From Simkania sp. (GTDB lineage: Bacteria > Chlamydiota > Chlamydiia > Chlamydiales > Simkaniaceae), in NCBI GenBank assembly GCA_028281425.1, contig JANQJX010000070.1, positions 1 through 21,659 on the forward strand: a DNA stretch of 21,659 bases, written 5' to 3'. Positions within the stretch are counted from its first letter, which is position 1; each line of letters opens with the position of its first letter. Position numbers and translations under genes: made by a program. Positions 1 through 8,234 of this stretch are shown one piece after another. The notes under the pieces are model-generated. The model was not told the origin of the DNA. It did not search any database and worked only from the letters and a program-made list of their open reading frames with translations.

Positions 1-20
1 GTCCTACATCAGTTTAGAAG

Positions 21-43
21 CTCATCCCCTTTAGGGGATTGAG
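21..43 (-). terminator. Stem-loop just past the end of nnr
   Basis: The arms CTCATCCCC (21-29) and GGGGATTGAG (34-43) pair around a TTTA loop with one bulged T, giving nine base pairs. The stem lies 16 bases beyond the nnr stop codon in its direction of transcription, which suits a transcript end or a 3' stabilising hairpin. No T-run follows on either strand, so it is not a textbook intrinsic terminator. Confidence 0.4.
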
Positions 44-58
44 AGTGTCACATCAGCA

Positions 59-1582
59 TCAACCTACAAGTTCTTGAAAAACTTGACAAAGAGCCTGAAG
101 AAGATCTGAGGCAATTAAATGATAAGAACTCTTTTTTTTAGCCACATACTCTCCCGCCCTTCCATGAAGATAAACACCAAGAACCGCAGCCTCTCTTGTT
201 GAAAGTTTTTGAGCAAGCAATCCAGCAATGATTCCAGTTAAAACATCTCCACAGCCTGCTGTTGCCATCCCAGGATCTCCCCGAGTTACAATCAATGGAG
301 ATTTTTGGGGATGAAAAATAAATGTTGGAGCTCCTTTCAAAATGAGGGTGAATCGATGTTTTTCAACAAAATCTTGACAAAGAGGTATCATCTCCTCCTC
401 TTTAAATTGCTTCTTATCCAAAAGATATAACATTTCTCCATGATGAGGAGTAAGAACGCAAGGCATTTTTAGCAGGTCACATTGACCTTTTAAATGAAAA
501 AGCGCATCTGCATCGATAACGGTAGGTTTTGTAATATGACTTATCAAATCAAAGATAAAAGCTCTTACGTTTTCTTTTCTCCCCATTCCAGGGCCAATCA
601 GCAATGACGAAGCACGCTCCATTTCCTTAAGAAAAGGCTCTATCTTCTTTTCCTGATAAGGAGCTCGAATGATTTCATAAGGACAAGAAGAAAGTTCATT
701 CTCCATGCCAGAAGGATGAAAAAGACGCACAATTCCAGCTCCAGCACGTAAAACCGCTAAAGAACAAAGTTGAGCTGCACCTCCCATCCCAGGAGAGCCA
801 CTGACAGCCAAGACATATCCTGCTTGATACTTATGTCTTGTACGTCTTAAAGGAGGAAGCACTTTTCTAAGAACCACTTCATTCAGCAGGTAAGCCGATG
901 CTTTTGCTTGCCTGTAGTAATCGATTTTCATTTTAAAATCGGTCCTAAAAAGTTTTCCAATATGATCATAACCTTGTTCAAGAAAAAAACCCATCTTAGG
1001 TAGCCCAAGAAAAAAAGTCTCTTGAGCTTGAATCGCTGTTAATTCAAGTGTTCCGTTATCACCATTGATTCCCGAAGGAATATCAATTGAAAGAATAGGA
1101 AGTAAGCACTGATTAAGATGGCTGATAACATCAAGTAAAAAACCTTTTAACTTCCCTTGAAATCCCGTTCCTAAAATGGCATCGACAATGACTCCATTAC
1201 AAATAATTTCCCCTATTTCCTGAGGGAAAATCACCTCTCCCCCCATTTCTTCAAACTTTTCCCTTTGCTTTTGACAAAGAAAACTGCACTCATGTTTCGG
1301 AAATAGATGATACACCGTTACATCAAAATGTGCCCGTAATAAATGAATTGCTAAAACAAAACCATCTCCTCCATTATTTCCTTTCCCAATGACAAGGGTC
1401 ACACTCTTTTCTTTTTTTGTTTTTTCGACATAAGCCATGACTTGAAAAGCAAGAGCTTCTCCTGCATGTAGCATATAAGCTTCTCCTGAAGCTCCTTCTT
1501 CAATGCTTAGTTTTTCAATCCGCGCCATTTCTTTGGCTGTTACAACTTTAAAACCTTCAAATTTAAAATCTTCAAAAGTCAT
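59..1582 (-). CDS. nnr: Bifunctional NAD(P)H-hydrate epimerase / ADP-dependent NAD(P)H-hydrate dehydratase
   Basis: A metabolite-repair enzyme: the N-terminal YjeF_N domain epimerises R-NAD(P)HX to the S form, and the C-terminal ribokinase-like domain dehydrates S-NAD(P)HX back to NAD(P)H using ADP. The epimerase half (about residues 10-225) carries GNNGGDG at 68-74 and SIDIPSGINGDNG at 165-177. The dehydratase half (about 235-507) carries IGPGMG at 329-334, LTPHHGEM at 377-384, KGAPT at 416-420 and the signature GDPGMATAGCGD at 435-446, whose final Asp is the expected catalytic residue. The 507-residue length matches the E. coli fused protein (about 515). The start codon overlaps the gpsA stop as ATGA, so translation is probably coupled; only a weak GAG lies upstream. 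Both domains look intact. Cytosolic, probably constitutive. Confidence 0.95.
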   Translation of the reverse strand: MTFEDFKFEGFKVVTAKEMARIEKLSIEEGASGEAYMLHAGEALAFQVMAYVEKTKKEKSVTLVIGKGNNGGDGFVLAIHLLRAHFDVTVYHLFPKHECSFLCQKQREKFEEMGGEVIFPQEIGEIICNGVIVDAILGTGFQGKLKGFLLDVISHLNQCLLPILSIDIPSGINGDNGTLELTAIQAQETFFLGLPKMGFFLEQGYDHIGKLFRTDFKMKIDYYRQAKASAYLLNEVVLRKVLPPLRRTRHKYQAGYVLAVSGSPGMGGAAQLCSLAVLRAGAGIVRLFHPSGMENELSSCPYEIIRAPYQEKKIEPFLKEMERASSLLIGPGMGRKENVRAFIFDLISHITKPTVIDADALFHLKGQCDLLKMPCVLTPHHGEMLYLLDKKQFKEEEMIPLCQDFVEKHRFTLILKGAPTFIFHPQKSPLIVTRGDPGMATAGCGDVLTGIIAGLLAQKLSTREAAVLGVYLHGRAGEYVAKKKSSYHLIASDLLQALCQVFQELVG

Positions 1583-2577
1583 AAGTGCTCTTGTTTAATG
1601 ACTCGATTTAATAATGCTTCAACTGCCTCTTTGGGATTCAATCTTTCATAAATGATTGAATAAATAGCCTCAGTAATTGGAACTGGAATATTTGCTCTTT
1701 GGGAGAGTTGAAGTGCTGAAACGCAAGTATACGCACCTTCAACAACCATTCCAATTTCTTCTTTTGCCTCACAAGGAGTACGTCCCTTTGCAAGTAATTT
1801 TCCAAAAATATAGTTACGACTTAAAGTCGAAAGGCAAGTCGCACATAGGTCCCCCATTCCAGAAAGGCCATTTAAAGTTTCAGGACGACACCCCTTCACT
1901 GCCGATAATTTACGAATTTCATGTAACCCTCTCGTCATCAAAGCAGCCTTTGTATTTTCTCCAAATCCAAGACCATCAGAAATTGCACAAGCAATTGCAA
2001 TAATATTTTTCATAGCCCCCCCAAAAGAGACCCCTGCTACATCATCATTGGGATAAACACGAAAAAAAGGTGTTGAAAAAAGGTCGACAATATCCATCAT
2101 AAGCTTTTCATCATAAGCAGCAGCAACCACTGAAGTTGGCAGTTTCCCCATCACTTCGTCTGCAAGAGAAGGCCCACTTAAACACCCAATTTTTCCCTTA
2201 AAATCAGCACCAAGAACCTCAGTTGCAACTTCAGAAAGAAGAAGACAGCTATCTTGCTCTATTCCCTTTGAAGTTAAGATGAGTGGAGGAATATTCCAAA
2301 TCGTCTTTTTCACCCGACTTAAAACAGGGCGTAATCCTTTAGAAGTTACCGATTCAGCAAGAAAATCAGCTCCCTCACAAACTTCATTTAAATCTGCAGT
2401 CAAATAGAGATTTTCTTCTGCTCTATGATTTGAAAGCAGGGAAGTTTCCCCTCTTCTTTTTAACACTTCATCAGGCAAGAGATTTCCCGTCCATAAAACA
2501 ACTTCATGTCCTTGGTTTGCAAGAAGAGTTGCTAAACAACTCCCCCATGCTCCTGCTCCTAAATAGCCAATTTTCAT
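1579..2577 (-). CDS. gpsA: Glycerol-3-phosphate dehydrogenase [NAD(P)+]
   Basis: Reduces dihydroxyacetone phosphate to sn-glycerol-3-phosphate, the backbone for phospholipid synthesis; a soluble enzyme. The N-terminal Rossmann fold has GAGAWG at residues 7-12, followed by SGPSLADEV at 134-142, a family version of the GPS-x-A-x-E motif. GGAMKN at 186-191 provides the expected catalytic Lys190, and the C-terminal all-helical domain has LSGMGDL at 238-244 and the SRN motif at 253-255. The 332-residue length is typical. AGAGGA lies six to eight bases before the ATG and acts as a normal ribosome-binding site, unusually clear for this window. It is the first gene of a unit with nnr (ATGA overlap) and has its own promoter candidate at 2607-2635. 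Confidence 0.97.
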   Translation of the reverse strand: MKIGYLGAGAWGSCLATLLANQGHEVVLWTGNLLPDEVLKRRGETSLLSNHRAEENLYLTADLNEVCEGADFLAESVTSKGLRPVLSRVKKTIWNIPPLILTSKGIEQDSCLLLSEVATEVLGADFKGKIGCLSGPSLADEVMGKLPTSVVAAAYDEKLMMDIVDLFSTPFFRVYPNDDVAGVSFGGAMKNIIAIACAISDGLGFGENTKAALMTRGLHEIRKLSAVKGCRPETLNGLSGMGDLCATCLSTLSRNYIFGKLLAKGRTPCEAKEEIGMVVEGAYTCVSALQLSQRANIPVPITEAIYSIIYERLNPKEAVEALLNRVIKQEHL

Positions 2578-2606
2578 AGCATCCTCTAATTTTTTTTATC
2601 TTTACC

Positions 2607-2635
2607 ATTATATCTTGAAAGCTGTTTTCCGTCAT
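2607..2635 (-). promoter_or_regulatory. Sigma70/sigma66-type promoter for gpsA-nnr
   Basis: On the minus strand a perfect TATAAT (2607-2612) sits 17 bases from ATGACG (2630-2635, four of six matches to TTGACA). The predicted start near 2600 leaves a short leader of about 23 bases containing the gpsA ribosome-binding site. Confidence 0.5.
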
Positions 2636-2787
2636 GGAGATTCACTTGATGATTTTTTAACTTTTCCTAATTTTTAATTTTAATTTTTTCCAAAGATTTT
2701 ACAGGTTTTGGGAAGAAATTCATACGAATAAAATTTGGATTTATCAGAAATGTAAATTAACAATTTTTGCATATCTATAATTTTTTT

Positions 2788-2816
2788 TTGACCTAATATC
2801 AAAAATTTAATATGAT
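2788..2816 (+). promoter_or_regulatory. Sigma70/sigma66-type promoter for the membrane-protein/kinase pair
   Basis: TTGACC (2788-2793) and TATGAT (2811-2816) are each five of six matches to consensus with an exact 17-base spacer. The predicted start near 2823 gives a leader of about 100 bases before the ATG at 2926. A second, weaker candidate is TATAAT at 2776-2781, which lacks a good -35. Together with the gpsA promoter this explains the 348-base gap 2578-2925 as a divergent promoter region. Confidence 0.6.
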
Positions 2817-2925
2817 CTTTTGCAGAATTGTGGAGCGATTCAATAAGCAAGGCAGTTTTTATAATCTTTCAATCTAAGATTCAAAGGCATAGTTTAAGCT
2901 TTTTTTTCATAAAGGTATGTTATAA

Positions 2926-4635
2926 ATGAGCACGAATATTTCTAATTCCATAAGCACCCAAAAACAAAGCCAAAGCCTTCCCCCCATCAACAATAGCACT
3001 TACGTAACAGACATCCATCATTCCGAGTCTAGCTCTTTCTCTTCCTCTGAAGAACAAGAGCAGCAATTGTTCCCAAATAAATTGATCCATCAGTTAGAAA
3101 CTGCATCTGACAACGAACTTGACAACCTGGAAGGTATAAATGGCACAAAAAACAGGTCAACAGAATCTTTTCTTCAAATTATTCAACACACGGGCTCCTC
3201 TCATCAACGAGCTTCATCAACTTCTCTCCCTTCATCACAAGCCAATTGCTGCACCTGGAAGCAAATCGTTAAACTCACATTCAGTATTGCAGCCACCTCA
3301 ATTTGTACTTACTTCATTGCACATAATCACTTTGCACAATCCAAAGAAAATATTCTCCTTGCTGTTGGAACAGGCCTTTCTACTCAGCAGATACTTCAAA
3401 ATATCTTTCCAAAAAAATTCTCAAATATAGAAAAAAATTTTATTATTGATTATAGCCAGGGAATATTTTTTGTAATAACTCAGATTTATCTCAATTTCCA
3501 AAATGCTGCCGTCCAAACCCCCTGTTCTTATCTTTTGCTATTTCTACTTGGAGCCCAAATCACAGCGATGTTCAACACGGTTAGGAACACAAATCAAAAG
3601 TGGGACCGTACAGATGAAGCTGATGCTTCTCACAGGACAGGATATCGCATCTGCACTAAATTACTTGCTTTTAATACCCCTCTTTTAAGACGCATGTCTA
3701 CTCTTCCTAAATTACTTTTAGGCATAGGTCTGTCTATTTATGGAACACTTGACCCACACCCTTTCCCTTATAAAGCAATCATCCTAAAAACAGGACGTAT
3801 TTTAAGTGGGTATGGAATAGGACAAATTCTCTATGAGCTAATCCATTTTTGTCGCATCCGCTTAGAAAACAACTTCGTCTCCGATAAATTCAAGAGATTC
3901 AACAGTATCCTCTCTGATCTAATGCCTGGTCCACCTTTGGGATTAAGAGCTTCTCGAATCGTAGAAAAATCACTCTTTATCTTTTCAGCTATTTTTACAG
4001 GAGCCTCCTTAGGTTTCGATGCTTCTTGGGCAGATTATGGAGGAGGAATGCTTGCTGGAATTCAAAGGGAAATCGATTGGATTAGTTTCACACGCACTCC
4101 CGTATATGCAATTGAAGAACTTCAAAACAAAAAAGAAGCCGTTAAAACACCTTGGATGATCACAACAACTCGTATTGCTAACTTCTCCAAATGGATGTTT
4201 GCTTGTGTCGCCCTTCCTGCATTTCTTATACGTGAAGCCATACAAGGAAAAACTCCAGATCGTATTGCTCTCGGAACTTTTGCTGCTTTTCTTTACCCTT
4301 CTTATTGGGCCGCATTCCTACTAGGAAAACAAACCCTCAACCGCTTTTCCACTAAACTCCAATCCACGCTTTATTTTTATTTAAACTACTCTCAATCAGC
4401 ACCCATTATTTTTATCATTATTAGTCATGAAATGGATATTGGAAGTAAAAGCGTAACGAATTCAGATTTATTACAAACAATTTTTCCTGCTATTGCCTAT
4501 GCTGCTTTAGGCTATGACCTTGGGATCCATGCAGGCCATAGGGCTTCTCCAAAAAATCGACCTTACCCTGCTATTTTAAACCCATTTTTAGCTCTTTATA
4601 CTTACTATTTTGCAGCTGTTTTTTTTAGGCGTTAA
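2926..4635 (+). CDS. Polytopic membrane protein with Ser-rich N-terminus, function unknown
   Basis: I do not recognise a family. Residues 1-110 are hydrophilic and rich in Ser, Gln, Asn and Thr with no signal peptide (for example SESSSFSSSEEQEQQ at 33-47). The rest is strongly hydrophobic with about ten candidate membrane segments, roughly at 113-133, 140-158, 172-190, 198-216, 259-275, 284-305, 347-365, 420-436, 446-467, 490-502, 518-535 and 550-567 (some may be re-entrant). Several segment pairs look alike, each ending in a Gly-rich turn, suggesting internal duplication. A disordered polar N-terminus before hydrophobic segments resembles type III-secreted inclusion-membrane proteins of Chlamydiae, but the many segments are unlike the classic bilobed Inc pattern. 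AAAGG (2911-2915) lies about ten bases before the ATG. The kinase gene follows after 24 bases, so the two are probably co-transcribed. Confidence 0.85.
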   Translation: MSTNISNSISTQKQSQSLPPINNSTYVTDIHHSESSSFSSSEEQEQQLFPNKLIHQLETASDNELDNLEGINGTKNRSTESFLQIIQHTGSSHQRASSTSLPSSQANCCTWKQIVKLTFSIAATSICTYFIAHNHFAQSKENILLAVGTGLSTQQILQNIFPKKFSNIEKNFIIDYSQGIFFVITQIYLNFQNAAVQTPCSYLLLFLLGAQITAMFNTVRNTNQKWDRTDEADASHRTGYRICTKLLAFNTPLLRRMSTLPKLLLGIGLSIYGTLDPHPFPYKAIILKTGRILSGYGIGQILYELIHFCRIRLENNFVSDKFKRFNSILSDLMPGPPLGLRASRIVEKSLFIFSAIFTGASLGFDASWADYGGGMLAGIQREIDWISFTRTPVYAIEELQNKKEAVKTPWMITTTRIANFSKWMFACVALPAFLIREAIQGKTPDRIALGTFAAFLYPSYWAAFLLGKQTLNRFSTKLQSTLYFYLNYSQSAPIIFIIISHEMDIGSKSVTNSDLLQTIFPAIAYAALGYDLGIHAGHRASPKNRPYPAILNPFLALYTYYFAAVFFRR

Positions 4636-4659
4636 AGGAAAACAAACAGTTTTATAACA

Positions 4660-7563
4660 ATGAGTCTCCCTTCCATAAAAAGTTCCTCTGACATATCTAT
4701 TCAAACATCACTCCCCCTTTCTTTAAACAAGCTCATCACCTATTTTGGAATCAACTATAGACTCCTTATTGCTAAATCGATACAAAATAAAAATAACTTT
4801 GAAACAAATGTCACTGACTACAATCAAGAAACCCAACTTTTAAAATTAACAATTCAATCTAATCATCTTTCAACTCACAGCGTACAAAATGAAAAAATTA
4901 CCACTCTCATTGACAAATATCTCTTTAGCCTCGATAAAAAAAAAACTGAGATTATTTCTGACAAGATCTCTAATCAAAACCTTATAAATCCTTCCATAAC
5001 AAAAAACCAGATTCAACAAAGAATCCAATTTCTAGCGCTTTCAGCCGACCCCTATCAATGGAATTGTACGCAGACACAATTAAATTGGATATCCCAACTT
5101 TTTAATTTCCTCGACAAACCAAACAAGGAATCCCCTCCTCCTAAATTTTTTTACCCTCTTTACAAAAAAGCAGCTTTAATCTCTCCCCCAATTGATTCTT
5201 CACCTCAAAGCATTCTCATCACCCAATCTCAACAACTCATCACTTGGGGAGACCTCATCCAAATGTGGGGAAAGGAGGTCCCATCTAAAAAAGAAACTGC
5301 CAATGATTTTTTACAAAAACATCCCTACTTTTCTATTACAAAAAAGTTTCCCTCCAAAAATTTTGTCCCTCTTAAGAAACCTCATACTAATTGCACAATT
5401 TTTGACAACCTTTCATTTAAAAATTATCTCAAATTAAAAACCTACCAAAGCATGATCATCTACCTTATGCTTGGACCATCTTATCCAAAAAAAGCATCCC
5501 ATCTGAAACAGTCTTCCCCTAAATTTTCTGAAAAAACAATCAAAACCCTTCTGACCATCTCTCTAGACTATATGTTTATAGAGACCAATCGTTTAACAAC
5601 TTTGTTTCTGTTAGCAAGGGGATTTCATTTATTTCCTCAAAACCAACTTAAGCCTCCTCCCCTCTTCGAATTCTTCTACTGCTTATATCAATTCTTTTAT
5701 TCCCCTTTAAATCAATCTCAAAACAAGCTAAACAAAAACTCATTTCACTGGTCAAAGAAGAAGGATACTATTGCTCAATGGCTTTTAAATTATCCACTCA
5801 AACTCGCAAAAATGAAAACCAATCCAAGCCAAATTCCCTGTAATTTTATCTATCAAATCACTAGAGACCTTATCCAATCCTATGGAGGTAAATTTCCTCC
5901 TACAATACCACCTAAACTCTTTCAATATCTTATAAAAATGATTGATTCCCATGGGAAAGAAAAGCTTTGTTCTGCACTAAATGCTCTTCACCTTTTTGGA
6001 ACAAAAAAAGGGATTGGTTTTGAATTCGCAACCATTCAAAATTTTATGACCCAATTCATCCAAACCAAAGATAAGCATTTTTGCGCAAGGCTTACTCAAA
6101 ATAACGCGATCATTCAAAATACGCTATTGCCACAAATCACTTCTAAAACCCCCCCTTTAGAAGAAGTCGCAAATTTTCTTCTTTCTTACGACAACTTCAT
6201 TAACTCTTCAGACATTGTCTCTTTTATAACACTCCTCAAAAAGCATACGGACTCAAAGGAAGACAATTCTATTTATATCTTGGATTTGCTTTCTGCTTTT
6301 AAAACTTTCCTAATAAAAAAGAACGAACCCAACGGATTTGAAATTCTAGATGAATTTAAAAAAATATTTAAACAATTACCTCTTGCATTCCAAGATCTTT
6401 TAACATTTATCAATGAGTGGAACTCTTCAAATTTTTCTCTCGATCATGAAAAATTAGACCTCTTTAAAGCTCTTTCTCTTTCTCCATTCTCAAAACTCTC
6501 TCCTCTCAATCAACTCAAACACTTTAAATCTCTTATTTCTTCTATCTTTCTTCAAAATCAAGAGATTAACTCCTATATAAAAACCAACTTTAAATATCAA
6601 AGTGATTTTATTCCAAAATCTTGGAAATTTCAAAAAATTCTTGGAAGGGGATCTTTTGGAGTGGTTGTTCTTGTTAACACACCTAAACAAAAAATCGTAC
6701 TCAAGATAATTCCTAAATTTTTTGCACAAAAAGAACCGACTTACAACCTTAAATCAGATTTTATTGGAAGCGAAGCTCTTCTTCTTAATCTAAGTAAAAC
6801 ACCTAATTACCCCACGTCATTGATGCAGCTCGAGGCTATTATCACCAAAGCAAGGGCCTCAGAAAACATAGAGATTCACGAGAAATTATTCCTAAACAAA
6901 AACAAACAAACACTTTTTTCTACCAAAAAAGAAGACAACCATAAGAACATAGACTTCCCAATCCCCTCCTATATTATAGCCACTCAATCGAATTACATTT
7001 CCAGTGTTTCTTTGCAAAAAATTTTAGATTTCACTCATCAGCTTCATCTCAATACGATTAAAAAAATTGCTCTTCTGATTGTAAAAGCCCTTCATTTTCT
7101 CCATTCTAATCAAGTGATTCACTGCGATCTTAAACCAGATAATATTTTAATTCGAAAGGACTGGGGAGTGTGTCTATGCGACTTTGGAAGTTTACGCATC
7201 GAAAACTCCACCTCACAAGAAAACCTCTCTGGCACCCAAACCTTTGGAACCCCTCAATACATGGCACCAGAAATTCACAACAAAAAAGACCCAACAACAG
7301 CTGCAGATATTTTTTCCATAGGAGTGCTTCTTTACCAACTGTTTTTTGGCTCTACTCCTTATAGCGATCGATTCACAGATTTTAAAGAAAAATACCAATC
7401 ACAAAACGCTAAACCAATACCTTTTACAGAAAAAATTACATTAGACCTTCAAGCGATTCCACATCAACCTTTTGCTGATCTTATCTTCAAATGCCTAAAC
7501 GTTAACCCTAAAAAGCGTCTTACTGCTTCGCAAATTCTCACTCATTCTTTCTTTAAATTGTGA
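4660..7563 (+). CDS. Large protein with C-terminal Ser/Thr protein kinase domain (HCD type)
   Basis: Residues 1 to about 650 match no family I recognise: a Lys/Asn/Gln/Ser-rich, mostly helical-looking region with no signal peptide and no clear membrane segment. The kinase domain fills about 655-967: Gly-rich loop GRGSFGVV (662-669), ATP-binding Lys682 in VLKII, candidate helix-C Glu705, catalytic loop HCDLKPDN (821-828, Asp823), metal-binding DFG (841-843), APE (869-871) and the terminal KKRLTASQIL motif. All catalytic residues are present, but the HRD arginine is Cys822, making it a non-RD kinase that would not need activation-loop phosphorylation in the usual way. The domain order differs from PknD-type kinases, where the kinase is N-terminal. 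Ribosome-binding sequence is poor (AGGA about 20 bases upstream). A secreted effector kinase, as proposed for chlamydial Pkn5, is a reasonable inference; a cytosolic regulator is possible. Confidence 0.92.
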   Translation: MSLPSIKSSSDISIQTSLPLSLNKLITYFGINYRLLIAKSIQNKNNFETNVTDYNQETQLLKLTIQSNHLSTHSVQNEKITTLIDKYLFSLDKKKTEIISDKISNQNLINPSITKNQIQQRIQFLALSADPYQWNCTQTQLNWISQLFNFLDKPNKESPPPKFFYPLYKKAALISPPIDSSPQSILITQSQQLITWGDLIQMWGKEVPSKKETANDFLQKHPYFSITKKFPSKNFVPLKKPHTNCTIFDNLSFKNYLKLKTYQSMIIYLMLGPSYPKKASHLKQSSPKFSEKTIKTLLTISLDYMFIETNRLTTLFLLARGFHLFPQNQLKPPPLFEFFYCLYQFFYSPLNQSQNKLNKNSFHWSKKKDTIAQWLLNYPLKLAKMKTNPSQIPCNFIYQITRDLIQSYGGKFPPTIPPKLFQYLIKMIDSHGKEKLCSALNALHLFGTKKGIGFEFATIQNFMTQFIQTKDKHFCARLTQNNAIIQNTLLPQITSKTPPLEEVANFLLSYDNFINSSDIVSFITLLKKHTDSKEDNSIYILDLLSAFKTFLIKKNEPNGFEILDEFKKIFKQLPLAFQDLLTFINEWNSSNFSLDHEKLDLFKALSLSPFSKLSPLNQLKHFKSLISSIFLQNQEINSYIKTNFKYQSDFIPKSWKFQKILGRGSFGVVVLVNTPKQKIVLKIIPKFFAQKEPTYNLKSDFIGSEALLLNLSKTPNYPTSLMQLEAIITKARASENIEIHEKLFLNKNKQTLFSTKKEDNHKNIDFPIPSYIIATQSNYISSVSLQKILDFTHQLHLNTIKKIALLIVKALHFLHSNQVIHCDLKPDNILIRKDWGVCLCDFGSLRIENSTSQENLSGTQTFGTPQYMAPEIHNKKDPTTAADIFSIGVLLYQLFFGSTPYSDRFTDFKEKYQSQNAKPIPFTEKITLDLQAIPHQPFADLIFKCLNVNPKKRLTASQILTHSFFKL

Positions 7564-7604
7564 TTCCTACTGGGAGTGTTGCGAACTGGGGATTAAGTAA
7601 AAAC

Positions 7605-7763
7605 TTATTTCCCTTTTTTAGGGTAAGGACCATATTGTTCATCCATCGCTCCACCTGGATAAGGACCATACGCAGACTCCTCTTCCTTTTGCTTTTCGCA
7701 TCCACAAAAAAGAGAAATACAAAATAAAAAAAACAATGCAGGTAAAATAATAACTCGAAACAT
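7605..7763 (-). CDS. 52-residue small lipoprotein with duplicated YGPYP motif
   Basis: A short reading frame starts with a hydrophobic segment (residues 3-20, beginning MFRVIILPALFFLF) that ends in FCGC, a usable lipobox with Cys22 as the lipidated residue, though Phe at -3 is non-standard. The mature part is only about 31 residues: a charged stretch EKQKEEES (23-30), then YGPYPGG (32-38) and YGPYPKK (44-50), a near-duplicate. AAGG lies about nine bases before the ATG and a perfect TATAAT (minus strand, 7781-7786) just upstream of it, with no good -35. Signal, lipobox, ribosome-binding site and -10 together make it a likely real gene. It is monocistronic, pointing towards the kinase gene; its role is unknown. 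It shares a Tyr-Gly-rich flavour with the exported protein at 10761-11312. Confidence 0.72.
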   Translation of the reverse strand: MFRVIILPALFFLFCISLFCGCEKQKEEESAYGPYPGGAMDEQYGPYPKKGK

Positions 7764-7945
7764 AAATAAACACCTTAATAATTATATCTTCCTATTTATC
7801 TCTTCTTTTATTGAAAAAGCCTTTTTTATCAAACTTTTATTTTATCTCGTGATTGCTACCTAATCTTCACATAAGCAAGTAGAAGAGAAAAGATCCTTTA
7901 GACGATGATTTTCCAGCTCAAGGCACTCCCTTAACCTTTTATCTC

Positions 7946-8120
7946 TTAGCCCTCATTTCGCATGCCCAATCTAGAAAAATCCATAGGCTCTGTTTCGCTC
8001 ACACATCCAATAAATTTTTTTAGGTGAGGGTGCAAACTTATCCATTCGAGAATTTCTTAAGGCTCAAAAAACACTCGCACACGCCTTTTCGAAAGAGAAG
8101 GCACGCGAAATGTGGGTTAG
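7946..8120. repeat. 175-bp element bounded by 21-bp inverted repeats (MITE-like)
   Basis: The left end (7946-7966, beginning TTAGCCCTCATTTCGC) and the right end (8100-8120, ending CGCGAAATGTGGGTTAG) are inverted repeats matching at 17 of 21 positions. Inside lie a 50-bp module (7974-8023) also found at 20969-21018, a CTCAC/GTGAG pair (7999-8003 and 8023-8027), and a hairpin GCCTTTTC-GAAA-GAGAAGGC (8083-8102). No transposase is encoded and I see no clear target-site duplication. On the minus strand the left half reads as an open stretch ending at the repeat, with one stop inside it, so a decayed gene end is an alternative. A third relative of the terminal repeat lies at 14441-14461. Confidence 0.6.
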
Positions 8121-8172
8121 GAACTGTCTTGATCGGAGTTTTGGGACAATCAGAGCTAAAAAATTTTAATTT

Positions 8173-8214
8173 CCTACCTTTCTTATAGAGTTTTTATGTT
8201 AAAGTAGGTTTTTT
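8173..8214 (+). terminator. Terminator-like hairpin with T-run
   Basis: CCTA-C-CTTT (8173-8181) pairs with AAAG-TAGG (8201-8208), eight pairs with one bulged C and a 19-base loop, followed at once by six T (8209-8214). No plus-strand gene lies between it and the kinase gene over 600 bases upstream, so it may end a long kinase transcript, end a small RNA, or be part of the leader of the aldehyde dehydrogenase gene. Confidence 0.35.
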
Positions 8215-8234
8215 AGTTTATAGGACCTCTAAAT

